From Trileptium ribeirensis (taxonomy: Eukaryota > Nematoda > Enoplea > Enoplida > Thoracostomopsidae): a stretch of DNA of 64,000 bases. This document shows, in pieces, positions 45,373-56,850 of this stretch. Location: positions 1-64,000 of the forward strand of contig JASANE010024940.1 in NCBI GenBank assembly GCA_030248225.1. Reading direction: 5' to 3'. The stretch's first letter is position 1. Each line of letters begins with the position of its first letter. The position numbers and the translations under genes were made by a program. The notes under the pieces are model-generated. The model worked only from the letters and a program-made list of their open reading frames with translations. It made no database searches and was not told the DNA's origin.

Positions 45373-46427
45373 AATATATAATTGCAGGGCATGGTGGTTG
45401 ACGGACGATATAAGTTTAGTGAAAATTGGGCCTTGGCATCCCTTGAAGTGTAGCTAAACCAGCCACCCACTTTTAATCCTAACGATACACATATTCGACT
45501 CAGGGTTTGACATAGCCATTGTTATCGCCTTGAAAGATTTAGTATGAAGTATGAGTTTTTGTTGAAGTAAACTACTTGGCTGAAATACCCTACGGTAGTA
45601 GTATTCGCGCCAATCTTCTTTGCATACTGACACTAGATTGCACAGTATTCGAGCACCCAAGAATAGATACAAATTTGACAATTTGAAAGATGCTAAGAAC
45701 TTGCTAACAAAGCTGCAAGAAAGCTGCTTAGTTTGAAACGAGACTGCAATTTTTTTTATCCTGTTTCAGTATTAGGCCTTGTAGAGTAACGCCCTGGTAA
45801 AACTATCCTATCCGATTATTATATTTTGCTAGTTGATGGTAATGTACATTCTTTGTGCAATGGAAGAAACAGTACTATTGCACAAATCCTGTGGCTATGG
45901 TCACTGTCAATGGTCAAATTATGTACAAATGGTCGTGCTATATGTACATTTTATGGGCGGTGGTAGCGCAAGGCTAGTGAAACTGTGTAGCTGCTACACG
46001 CATCTTAATATGAACGATGCATAGAAAATTCATCCAAATACTAACAACAGTGACATTATTTCCGAAAAAGCTGCAAAATCTTGTACTTAGACGGGATAAA
46101 CCACGTAGTGGCTAACATTACAACTCCACTGGCGGGAAAACGTTCTGACCACAGCCAACTGAATTATTATTTATATGTCTTCAGTATTGTCAATGATATT
46201 TTTCAGCGGTGTAAACGTTTAATTCGCGGCCGAATAAATTGAAAGTGACCACAACAACCATCCTATTTCTCTATTTGTCAGGAAAATTGAACCGGAGTCT
46301 TTTTCCATTAATTGAAATTTAGCGTAAAACTGTTGCTGAATTCACGGTTCTGCGATTGAAATCAAACCACTAGTTCACGCAAATTCTGACAATTTTCAAC
46401 AATGTCTCTTACTTTGTTTAAAGAATG
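45373..46427. other. Spacer downstream of the neuropeptide gene
   Basis: No supported gene. A 63-codon frame at 45833 contains repeated gtacatt/gtcaatgg words and no domain. The 3' UTR of the neuropeptide gene should begin just below 46428; no canonical AATAAA was seen on the - strand. Confidence 0.45.
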
Positions 46428-46895
46428 CTAAAATCCGGCCGCAAATCCGGAATCTAGTCGATCCATTGCCCTCTTAAATCCACCATCGTAACCACTGTCC
46501 AACCTGTCTAACCCTCGTTTAAATCCACCTGCATACCCGGAACTAAGACGGTCGAATCCAGCTCGTTTGAAACCACCGGCAAACCCAGAACTTAGTCGGT
46601 CAAATCCTGCCCGTTTTCTGAAGCCTCCGGCAAAGCCAGAGCTTAAGCGGTCGAACCCAGCTCGTTTAAATCCGCCTTCGAAACCAGAACTAAGTCGATC
46701 GAAACCTGCACGCTTCTTGAAACCTCCCTGAAACCCGGTGCTGAGACGGTCAAATCCAGCGCGCTTAAATCCGCCAGCAAATCCAGAATCCACGCGATCG
46801 ATACCTCTTTTTCTTCTATTTAGTGTTTCATGTATGCTAATGGATGAATGTGCCGACGTCGTTGTACATAGCAGAACCTCAAATAAAAAAGGCAT
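46428..46895 (-). CDS. Neuropeptide precursor with eight FDRL..GF-type peptides
   Basis: A secreted precursor cut at basic sites into signalling peptides. Read on the - strand, RRKR is followed by eight peptides split by KR, KKR or RKR: GIDRVDSGFAGGF, AGFDRLSTGFQGGF, AGFDRLSSGFEGGF, AGFDRLSSGFAGGF twice, AGFDRLSSGYAGGF, GLDRLDSGYDGGF and AMDRLDSGFAAGF, with the stop right after the last. The pattern (FD.L..SGF..GF) resembles the orcokinin/pedal-peptide family and nematode NLP-8, NLP-14 and NLP-15 peptides. The start is uncertain. Met at 46895 gives MPFLFEVLLCTTTSA, a short and imperfect signal peptide. A possible acceptor (pyrimidine run then ttgag, near 46875) suggests that the true signal exon lies upstream. 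No C-terminal Gly before the cleavage sites, so the peptides are probably not amidated. Confidence 0.85.
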   Translation of the reverse strand: MPFLFEVLLCTTTSAHSSISIHETLNRRKRGIDRVDSGFAGGFKRAGFDRLSTGFQGGFKKRAGFDRLSSGFEGGFKRAGFDRLSSGFAGGFRKRAGFDRLSSGFAGGFKRAGFDRLSSGYAGGFKRGLDRLDSGYDGGFKRAMDRLDSGFAAGF

Positions 46896-46931
46896 GCAGT
46901 TATTAGTGAAAAAGTGTATATGTTTTTGTCC

Positions 46932-47075
46932 AGGCGAAGAAAATGGTGTATCAGAGGGTCTGCGCAAGGGCGCTACCTATAAAGGGCGCCGTACAGACAT
47001 CCGAGGCGAAGAAAATGGTGTATCAGAGGGTCTGCGCAAGGGCGCTACCTATAAAGGGCGCCGTACAGACATCCG
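46932..47075. repeat. 72-bp tandem duplication upstream of the neuropeptide gene
   Basis: Two copies start aggcgaagaaaatggtgtat at 46932 and 47004 and are almost identical. Each contains ggcgctacctataaagggcgcc, a GGCGC/GCGCC stem around a TATA-like core. It is GC-rich in AT-rich surroundings and close to the gene's 5' side, so a regulatory role is possible. Confidence 0.7.
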
Positions 47076-49652
47076 AACACTCCACAGGCAGAGTACTCAG
47101 AAATTTTTTTATCAAGAAGTCCCCTATTATTGAAAACGTCCCACAATAAAGTAACAATGGACTCCAGCGTGATTTCTCCTTACAAGCAGTGATATTATGA
47201 CATAAATTGAGGCTGAGTGAAGTTCAACAAAATGATCTTTGCTGCAATCAATTTTTGTTGGCCCATGACAAATTACAATGTACGCCCATGTATCTACGAC
47301 ACTATCGTAATTATATTTTTTACGATTTTAGGAAAACTCTTATGTTGAAATTCTGTGGTATTGGCGCTGTAACGCCGGGCACGATAACGCATGTCAATCC
47401 CCGCTACCACGAGCAACTGCAACATCTCAGCAAATCGCAGGCAATATGGATTTGCTTGCTGTGATCCATATATATAGGCTGAAATGTCAGGCCTGAGGCA
47501 AAACGCTTCAAAACATGGAAAATAACAAAATTAGCAATTTGCAATACATTAAAGCTGATTTATCTAAAACCTGGCTAGCACAATATGTAAGAAAAAAACT
47601 AGGATTTAAACGTTTCCATAATACGAATCTGGGCATTTATTTTCAAAACTTGCAAATTTATAACTGGTTATGCTAATATAACTGCTTTTAGTTACAATCC
47701 GAGCATATCAATATTTATATCCGCTGAGTAAGGAATTTCTGTATATCAACTTGTAAATGCACGCGCTCACTGTCATGCGAATTCAAAAATCGTACGATGC
47801 TTGAATACAATACTTTGAGATTGCTGGCAATCTGACTTAGGCTCCAAAAAATGTCCCAGCCGGCCGGCCCATTAAAGTCTCGCTAACCATAAAAGTACAC
47901 ATATTTGCCCGCTCGCGATTGTGTCACTCAACAACTCGAGCTTTCGTAGTTGCCTAAAACAACGGGTCAAATTCAAGTTAAAAGGTTATAAATACATGTA
48001 AATTTAATTACCTTACGGACAACCGTGGAGGTAATTGCAGTTATTTCTTTCTTCAGAATTTTGGCGGCTACATTTTCAAAAAATAGTTTGGAATTTTAGA
48101 ACTTTGTAGATAAAACGTGTGCACAATGCATTAGGCATTAACGATTTTCAGAAGATAAACACCAACTGGAGATTTTCCAAAAAAGATGACGGGTTCCGTA
48201 CATATACACTAACCTGGGAGCAGTTGTTGAAGACTTTTTTCATACCAATATAAATTCAAATTTAGTTATTCTGGTTTGATAAATTGCAAAGCGCTCAGAC
48301 TTTACAGTGTATAAGTCCTTATTTTGTGTACCAAAAGGATTCTACACGCGCTAGTAGCGCATACAAATAATGAACGTGGATAGTAGCGAAAATTTTAGAA
48401 AACAACTGGAATAATTATCTTTGGCAAAATTGAAGAAAATTATGAGTTTCTAAACACCTCAAAAAGTTTGACTCATCCCCCGCAACCCTCTACCCTATGC
48501 CCCCTTACCCAAAATACCTTGGATACCTATAGTCAAAACAGTTAGTCTTACGTTATGGTTTGAACCTTGATAATAGCTGCGCGAACATTGCTAAAATTTT
48601 CTGTACGACGCCAATGTTGGAAGGCAGTATACATATATTTAATAAATCTTTCCGGAAGAACATATATTAATAATGACATTTACAACGCGCCGTTTTCGCA
48701 AAAGCGCAAGAGATTTTCATAATATGCAACTAGTGAAGCTCGCTTCCGAGGCAGAATTCGAGTGGTGAGAACAATCCCCCGAAGTCTGTTGTAGAAAGCA
48801 CACACAAACAAAGCCTACACACAGTACGCAGGTGCAGCATTATATAAACCGTGAGTGATGAGTCATAGTGACGCCCGCCTCTTTTGATAGCCAACGTATG
48901 CAGTAGACAAAACATCATACAACAAGTACAAAAATAATCTACTAACAATTTAATAATTCAATAAAACCCTAAATTCACCGTGAAAAGAACGTTAAATAAT
49001 TCAAACCGACACTTGAGAAAAATCTCATTTTTCATACCAAGTATGAAGCAGAAGTGTGAAAAATATTTGCCACACAATATTTTTGACACTCGCAATCAGC
49101 TTGTTTTCCCAGAAAACCTCATATCCGACACTAAAACCAACAAAAAGCACACATTTAGGTGGATTTCCCACGACTTTTCACCAAATGTGAAATTTGGCGG
49201 CAACTATAAGCTTATAGACTCCAGATTGGGGAGTAGTTTAAAACTTATTATATATCATTGGAAAGCCCTGGTAAAGCTACATGAAATAGGCCTATTAGTT
49301 TGCGGATACCTCGTGAACGTAGTGATAAAAGTCGCAAAAACTGGAGGGTGTGCCCGAAAAATGGGCCAAAATGACGTCATTTTGCCCCATAACTTTTTCC
49401 ACGGCAAAAAATTCAAAAATCGGCTCCGTCACTACACCTAAATCGACCATTGCCGTTCGAATGAGCTAGCTTGTATCAAAATCCGCCCAACCGTTACGAA
49501 GATCTAGGTGCGACGGGCACACACAGATAGGAACTCCTCAACCCCCCTCCAAAGCCAAAATTGAAAATTCTCGTTTCACTCGCGAGCGAAGCGAGCCAGT
49601 GGAATGAAGCAAGTTTGTGATATCACTCTGACGAAATGGAAAACAAGTGAGT
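47076..49652. other. AT-rich DNA with an old dispersed repeat
   Basis: No supported gene. About 49160-49560 (closing with ccgcccaaccgttacgaagat and gacgggcacacacagatag) resembles the tail of non-coding dispersed repeats. It accounts for a 153-codon frame at 48980, which has no domain. The frame at 47207 (85 codons) is also unassigned. Confidence 0.45.
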
Positions 49653-50046
49653 CTATAGTTTTGCTTTAAACGTGGTCACGTCGAGAGTACTGTCGCGTAG
49701 TGTTTGCGGCAAACTATTCCAGGCCGATTGGCCAAGGAACCAGAAGCTGTTGTTCCTAGTGATGTCTATCCGAAGGATTTGTTCATTCGCAAAACGAGGC
49801 GAGGACGACATATTAATCATCTCGGCAATATACACTGGTGTTTCGTAACGAAGAGTATTTCAAACCAACAAGATTATTTTGTAGCGGACACGTTGTTCGC
49901 CAGAGTAGCTCTCACAGTATCAAACGAATATGCTCCCATCGACTTGTGCAGGAAACAACTCTTACAGCATTGTAGAGTAGACGGCGAAAAGGCAAATGAG
50001 TGCTTGGCACTGAGGCATATAGTGCATTGCAATAGTCAATTCGCTA
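49653..50046 (-). pseudogene. LINE reverse-transcriptase C-terminus relic (CR1/L2/Jockey type)
   Basis: Read on the - strand from 50046: IDYCNALYASVPSTHL, then NAVRVVSCTSRWEHIRLIL, a stop, ELLWRTTCPL, and finally FWFLGQSAWNSLPQTLRDST with FKAKL. This is the well-known thumb and C-terminal region of CR1/L2/Jockey-like LINEs (DYCNALYAGLP..., WNSLP..IR...F K..L). One in-frame stop interrupts it. The upstream part including the catalytic domain is absent. It is a different family from the RTE relic in the receptor intron. Confidence 0.75.
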
Positions 50047-53000
50047 TATATGACGCCGAACATATGACGCTAAAAGACACATTTTAGATTAATGACATGT
50101 CAATATTGCTCTTATTACACTTATACTGCGTAACTAAATATTATAAGAAATATTAGCAATATGTTAAATATTGTTAAACGCTGTGATTTATCCTTTAACG
50201 TAGTTCAACTTGTGCTAAAAAGGCTCTAGTATCACGAAGATTACCATAACACTTGGGTCGGGAAATTATTAGAAACCCCAATCATCTCAGCGATACACCT
50301 ACTAAGCAGTAAGTCCACCAAACATTAAAAGACGCTTACCTCAAATACGATCGCACACAGAAATAGTTTAATAATATTGATAATGTCCATGATTGCGATA
50401 ATTTTCTATTATATGCGATGGTATAAAAATATGAAGCTGTACATTCATAAAAATAGCATATATAATCTATCCTGTGAAACTCATCTACCATCATATCTCC
50501 AACTTCAAAATATGTGTAAGACTAGCCTATGACAATTATTAAAGTACATGTTAAATAACGATCTATATCGATTCAGCTTGGACCTGCACGTTATACGCTA
50601 TCATTACCAAAAGTTATCTCTGAATCTTTGCTTTATTGTTTCAAATTCTCAAAGTATGGCTAATATAATGTCGTTCAGTTGAAGCGGCGTTCATGTAATC
50701 GTTCATGTAATAATGTAAATGCCTGTTGTAGCTTTTGTACCACTCTAGTGTCGACTACACAGCACAAGCAGTGTCAGTCAGACAGCACTACATTTCGGAA
50801 GCTGAAATTATTCTCGACACTGTCTTTCAAATTCTGTGTACTTGCAACTGTTTTTTATTAGACGGTGTCACGGAGACCCTTCTAGCTGTCGTCCTCATAG
50901 ATGGCTGAGACTCTAAATAACATCCCCAGTTTGGACGATACAAACACTTTTAACGCACATATTGAAACTAATGTATGACGCCGTACGGTTGGTCGTGCTA
51001 TCAGTCTGCCGACATAAATACTTATAGTATCCCCACACCATCAAAAATTATTCATGGCAGGCGTCAGATAAATCCTCCAAAAATGCAAAATTATAAACGG
51101 TGTCTATCATACAATCTGTTTCTTGCCTAAACAAGCAGCTAGCTACCATTTAAAATATGTACTTTGTTACGCGCGCCGTGCTGTGTGCCGTCTAAGTAAC
51201 ACTGAAGTAAATAAATTCCAACCAGCAGGGACACTATAAACATGAACATTTCTTTTGTTAGCAAAACTATAACTATGAATTTTGAAGGAATCCCACTCTA
51301 AAATTAAGATCACTTGTTGATATCAATTTATATTCAATTTCAGTTGATATTAATTGATTGATTTCAATTGATATCAATTGTTGATCAATTTCTTGGCGGA
51401 CTTCGAAAACTAATAATGTTTATGGGAATTTACCTTCACAAATCTGAGTGTTTTTTCGTAAATTCTACGTTTTTGAATCGCATTTTATTAGTTCGACGAA
51501 ATGTTTTATGTTTTGTCCAATCAGTAATGCTACTCAAAGTGGATATACTCAGAGAAATCGCGTATAAAACTTATTTTGAAGCTATTGCGATTTATCGCTG
51601 ACTCTGGTTTAATTTTTTGACCGTATTGTTACATTATAGCTCTAGACAATATTTCGTTGAATCAGGAACTGTTAACGGAAAATAGGCAAACCTGATGATC
51701 CATAATTTCAAATTATTTACAGCGAAAATCGGGAAAATCTTAATGAAGCTAAATAATAGTGCAGTGCTTCGCAAAGCTTATGTCTTTGGCAGCAATGCTT
51801 TGTCATGTTATAAATTATCAGTGGATTTAATACTTCCTGGATTTAAATGCTTTTTTTCCGAAAGGCACCGAGAAAAACACAAACAAAAAATAACACAATA
51901 ATGACATTTTCCGCAGACCAACCATTATACTTTAAATTTGAATAATACATGTTATTGTTATTTTAAGTGTATCTCAAATAGGGCTAACTTTAAACACTCA
52001 TCACCTTGCTAAAGAAAATTAATGTGTAGGCTGCTTCAATTGGTGCAGCGAAAGAGATTATTTCATTCATAAAAGAGTGCTTCACTAATTTCTAAGCGAA
52101 TAATATTTACTGTTATGTTTGAGCTTAATCCATAATAATATACCTTTGACGTAAATAAAGCTACAAAGTTGTGAATTGCACAACTAGTCAATGTATAATA
52201 TTAAGCAAATAACATTAATCTCACGGTATCGTTTCTGGGTTTTAATAGGATTTTACAACCAAACAACAAAATTCAGAATTGAATGCGACACGTTCGATTA
52301 AATCAATCAAAATTAGATGGAAGTATCAGATCGAATACATTACTAAAATGTCCAACAATTTAAATAACAACAAGATGAGGAGATTTTGGCCGATTACGCC
52401 ATAATTCGAAATATAAGCTTAGTTTTCTAATAATCAAAATTGCTATTTAACTTGATTATAAAACCATATAATCGGGCTCTGAAGCAGCTACAGAGCGTGT
52501 GTGGCGCGTAAAGTTGAAGGCAGTTTAGTTATGAGCACCTAGTAATTGACGATACAGCGATATGGTAAATTTTAAATTTTGCACTACTGCACGCTATCGA
52601 AGCAAAAAGATATTTATTTATCCACGCATACATCCAAACTCAAATGGATATATCAAAAGCCTGAGCAAAAGCGGTTATGTAGCCGGTAACATCAGACCTC
52701 TGCCTAGCACGCCCCTATTAAGTTTGGCTACAAAAAGCATGTCACAGAAATGATAGCCTCGGTTGGTCGGGTCACCTTAAGTGAACTCGAGCATTATTTA
52801 AACATGTAGATTATCGTTGAACAAATTTCAACAACTTTAACAACTTATATAAATATGTCAGAGTTCTGAGTTTCTGCTTTCCAAATGTAGGCAATATCAG
52901 CAGCGTGCATTGCCATTCTTAGAAACGCCGAAGTTACACCGAACCTTATATATTATATACATTTCTATGATATGGCGAGACTACACCTGCCATACTTTTC

Positions 53001-53982
53001 ACTCAAAAGTTTTATGTATATATTTTTATTACTTATAAAATATAGTTACTTGTATAAAATGATGGAGCATATTAGGACAATGGTTCACATTAAGCAAAAT
53101 AATCTGGTTCAGAATAAGCAACTGCGGTTCACGTTGCGGTGCATGTAGAAAATAATCTATAACATAATAATATTGTACTGTACCTTAGGACGAAAAACAT
53201 ATATTCCTGAAATCACCAGGATTATTTTAATAAAAAAATTTTAATTAAGTTAAGTATCCAATGTAAATGAATCGAAATATTCCAATATTTTGAAAATTTC
53301 TTGCAGTCACACTTTGAAATGAGGTGAAAGAGAACAACGAGCAACACCAAAAAGCAATCAGGGAATTAATTCGTGACAATTAAACGGATATGTACATAGG
53401 AAAGAGTGATGCACAATGATGTGTAATAAGAACTAATCGATGTTCAGTATAAATAATGCAATAAAGGATTAACTAAAAACGTGGTGCATTTAAAGAGTGG
53501 ATCGCATTTGACACACTTTATTTACGCACCTTAATGGGAACATTTCATTGGCATCCTCAAGAGTAGTATTTTGCATTTTCCAAAAAATAATTCCTGGTGT
53601 TAAGTAGTGATCACTGAACCTTGTATTTTCACATATTCAATTTTCCGATGATCTCACTTAAAATTAGTCTAATCTTGTCTACTCTTTCGCCATATGTACT
53701 TTTTGAAAATTACATTTTATATAGCACTGCAATACTGTACATAGTAGTATTACAAGCTCAGTTACATTAAAATAACATACTCGCTAAGAAACAAAAAATT
53801 ACGAACCATTTCACATAATGTTCAATTAACATACTATATTCCGAGCTGAGACAGCTAGTTCAACCTTACAATTTTACATGTCTGTGAGTATACTCGTCTA
53901 TTTTAGGATCAGTAGTTGGAATATGTAATAACAGACAATTACAAATTAACAACGTGCGTGTGCCACCATACGACATGTAATA
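50047..53982. other. AT-rich intergenic DNA
   Basis: No supported gene. Around 51315-51385 the word gttgatatcaatt and its variants recur several times. Short frames (at 51368, 51695 and 52562) lack domains and splice context that I can defend. Confidence 0.5.
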
Positions 53983-54126
53983 GTTGTAGCACAGCCATCG
54001 TGTGTTAAGAGATTTGTACGCACGGTTGTAACGAGTTCTGACGAGTGCGTCAGCACGAGTTTGAACGAGTTAAACAACACAACCGTGCGTACAAATTGCT
54101 TGACGCACGCCCGGCTGTGCTACAAC
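53983..54126. repeat. Foldback element, arms of about 47 bp
   Basis: Arm 53983-54029 (gttgtagcacagcc ... gtacgcacggttgt) and arm 54079-54126 (acaaccgtgcgtac ... ggctgtgctacaac) are imperfect inverted copies around a 49-bp loop containing repeated acgagtt. A further gacgcacggc word lies at about 54173. Confidence 0.75.
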
Positions 54127-55029
54127 TGACTTGTAATACAGCTAATTTAGCTAAAAGTGCCTTAAGTCATTTTGACGCACGGCTTTAACTATATAAGCTG
54201 TGTTACAAATGTACGGTAAATAATTATCCTAAATCAAACCAACCATTTTCAAGTAATAGATGATAACAGAAATATATACTCCAATTTTTATCAAAAGCAC
54301 AGCAACATTGTGTGAACCACTGGTAGAGAGAACGTTGTGGTGACATTTATATATTTTGTAACTTTTGTATATAAAGAGTATGTTGTAGGAAAGTCTGAAC
54401 TAAATTGTATAGCCAGTCGCAAGTTATAAACGGCAGAAACATGAGGTATATACGCGGTGTTGATACAAAATAGGTAGTTTTGACACAATTTGTGTTTAAT
54501 ACAACGTTTATGCGATTTATATCATTACTGTAATTATGATGGTTTATACCATCAACAAATATGAAAACTTTTATCCACTACGTTTATCTCTTATAAGGTT
54601 ACAGAGGATACATTGTAATGCGCACTTATTTTGGGCCGAAAATTCGGTATTGTTCAACGCCAGCCAGTCAAGTTATAAGCGGCAGCAACATGAGCATTTT
54701 AACAGAACCGGTCCACCTATTCTCAAATTACATATGATCACATCCAATGTTGAATTGAATTTGGCATGGAAAATAGGATTATTTAACGCTAGCTCCTCAA
54801 TCGGCGGAGTTACAGGCAAACACGCATGCATGAATATGCTAACTTCAAATTACATTAAATACAAAATAATTATTTAATCCAGTTTACTCGTTTCCGAATT
54901 AAAGATGTTGAAATAAAATGTTGTTCTCTTATAAGAAAACAAAAATTAGCTATGTAATTAATTTACATAAATCATTTGGATTTAGAAAAATTTGGCAACA
55001 AAATTTATCCATTTTGCCTAATATTTTTC
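54127..55029. other. AT-rich DNA with a small dispersed duplication
   Basis: Segments at about 54412-54442 and 54662-54693 are similar (agccagtc.caagttataa.cggcag.aacatgag). The 113-codon frame at 54536 spans the second copy and has no domain, so I do not call it a gene. Confidence 0.45.
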
Positions 55030-55570
55030 CATAGAAGAAGAGCTAATAGACAATATACTTATGGCTCTATGGGCCATAACGTCAGCTAACTTTGTGGGAA
55101 ATCCCGCGATGAAGGCTTCGTCCGATGTGCAGTTTACTTTCAGATCTCATTTTTTAATCAATGTTTGCTAGGACCTAAAAGTCTATAACATCCAACGGCA
55201 ATAAATATATTTCCACAAAAAACAGTTAATGGACGACATACCTATGGCTCGATGTGCCAAACATCATCGACCTCTGTGCGAAATCCCGTGTTGAAAGCTA
55301 TTTCCGTTGCGGAGTTTACTTTGAATTCCCAATTTTTTAATTAACGTTTGCTACGACCTAGGTTCTATAATACCCAAAGGTAATACTTATAATTCCACAG
55401 AAGAAGAGCTAATAGACGATATAAATATGGCTTAGTGGGCCCTAACGTTAGCCACCTTTGTGGGAAATCCCATGACAAAACTTCTTACGATGTGGAGTTT
55501 ACTTTGAATTCTCATTTTTTGAATCAATGTTTGCCAGGACCTAGTGTCTATAAAACCCCGCGATAATAAA
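55030..55570. repeat. Three-copy diverged repeat, period about 180 bp
   Basis: Each copy has agctaatagac.atat, tatggct..gtgggcc, tgtgggaaatccc, gtttactttgaattc and tgtttgc.aggacct in order. Copies start near 55034, 55216 and 55396. Copies one and three are the most alike. Confidence 0.8.
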
Positions 55571-56698
55571 TAACATTTTGCTATATTTCTGTTGTTTGAT
55601 AAATATTATGCTCAAGTGACGGATCGTAGTCGTTAGCCATTTTCAAGGCATATTTGGCAAAGCTATCATAGCCAGACTTCCTTCTGCCGCAAAGATGAAA
55701 AATGAATCATACTTTTATTGCTTAATTAATGTCTGCGTGAACGTAAGGGGAACACCAAACGGTAAATATTTTGTTTAGCATATTACATAAATATTAATAG
55801 TTTGATATCACTGCGATACGGATAACATTGTCCTGTCAATACAGAAAAATTATTGCCTAGGAAGTAATTCTTACGTCTCTTAGTTCATGAAAACGTCATT
55901 TAAAACAGCATATCTCCATGGGTACATCAGTAGGCTGGAAGCTTATAACATATAATTTGGAAGAAGTGGCATTATTTGGCCATCAATCGAAGGTAAATAA
56001 GCTGATAATAGGTCTATGGTGTCACTATTTGGCTGGTTTTGCCACTTTCCCTATAAACAGCCATTATCTAAAAATTCAATACCCAATCCATCAAATATGA
56101 TTAATGGTCCTGTGAATAGGTTGCTTATGAAATAACTGATCAATAAAGCAATATATAAGCTAATGTTAATGTTTTCGGCTTACAATATTCACTGGTGTGT
56201 AGCCCACGATTACAAAATTTGACGTCAAATTTGTCAAGTCATTTGTTTTGTCATGACAAGGTTATGTGCTTATGACATGCGAGGTTACATCACAATCCTG
56301 TCCAAATGCGTGTGCAAGTTTTCAGCAGCAAATGAGTAGGGGTTTATCACAAACAACGTTGTTTACAATCATCAAATTTGCTTTTGGATCATTATTTTAC
56401 CCTTACTCTTAAACCACAGAGATCGACTACATGATGTGGTCTAATGTAACCACAAGTTAAGACCGTTTTCAAATTATCGGAATCGCATTTCAATAGCATT
56501 CTGGTTGGTAAATGCAATTATCCCGAAGTCTTGGCATCATTACATAATTGATAGTATGTTAGGAAAAGTTATTTTGCAATATAACATGACATCACAATTC
56601 AGCTCAAATATTTTAAAATTAGAAAACTGGGATTATATCAGGTCCTCCGTTATCATGTCAAGTTTACCCCTCGAATAATGGCATAGGCTTTTGTGTGT
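55571..56698. other. AT-rich intergenic DNA
   Basis: I see nothing I can name. A 60-codon frame at 55918 lacks domains. Confidence 0.5.
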
Positions 56699-56850
56699 CG
56701 CTGAGCCTAAGGCTAACCTTAAACCTAAGCTAGAGTCTAAGTCTAAGCTTTAGCCTAGGTGTAAGCCTAAAGCCTTAGCCTGTCAAAGCCTAAAGTCTTA
56801 GCCTTCGTCTAAGCCTAAGAGTAAGACTAAAGGCTAAGCTTAGCCTGGGA
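56699..56850. repeat. Degenerate (GCCTAA)n array, telomere-like
   Basis: About 150 bp made largely of variants of gcctaa and ctaagc (gagcctaaggcta, gtctaagcctaag, aaagcctaaagtc). The base unit equals the nematode telomere repeat read on the other strand. It is strongly decayed, and some units run in the opposite sense (ggcttaggc-like). Confidence 0.7.

Noticed and set aside
48980..49441. 153-codon frame
   Set aside because: It overlaps sequence that reads like the tail of a non-coding dispersed repeat. No domain or coding bias was seen.
54536..54877. 113-codon frame
   Set aside because: It spans a dispersed duplication and has no domain.
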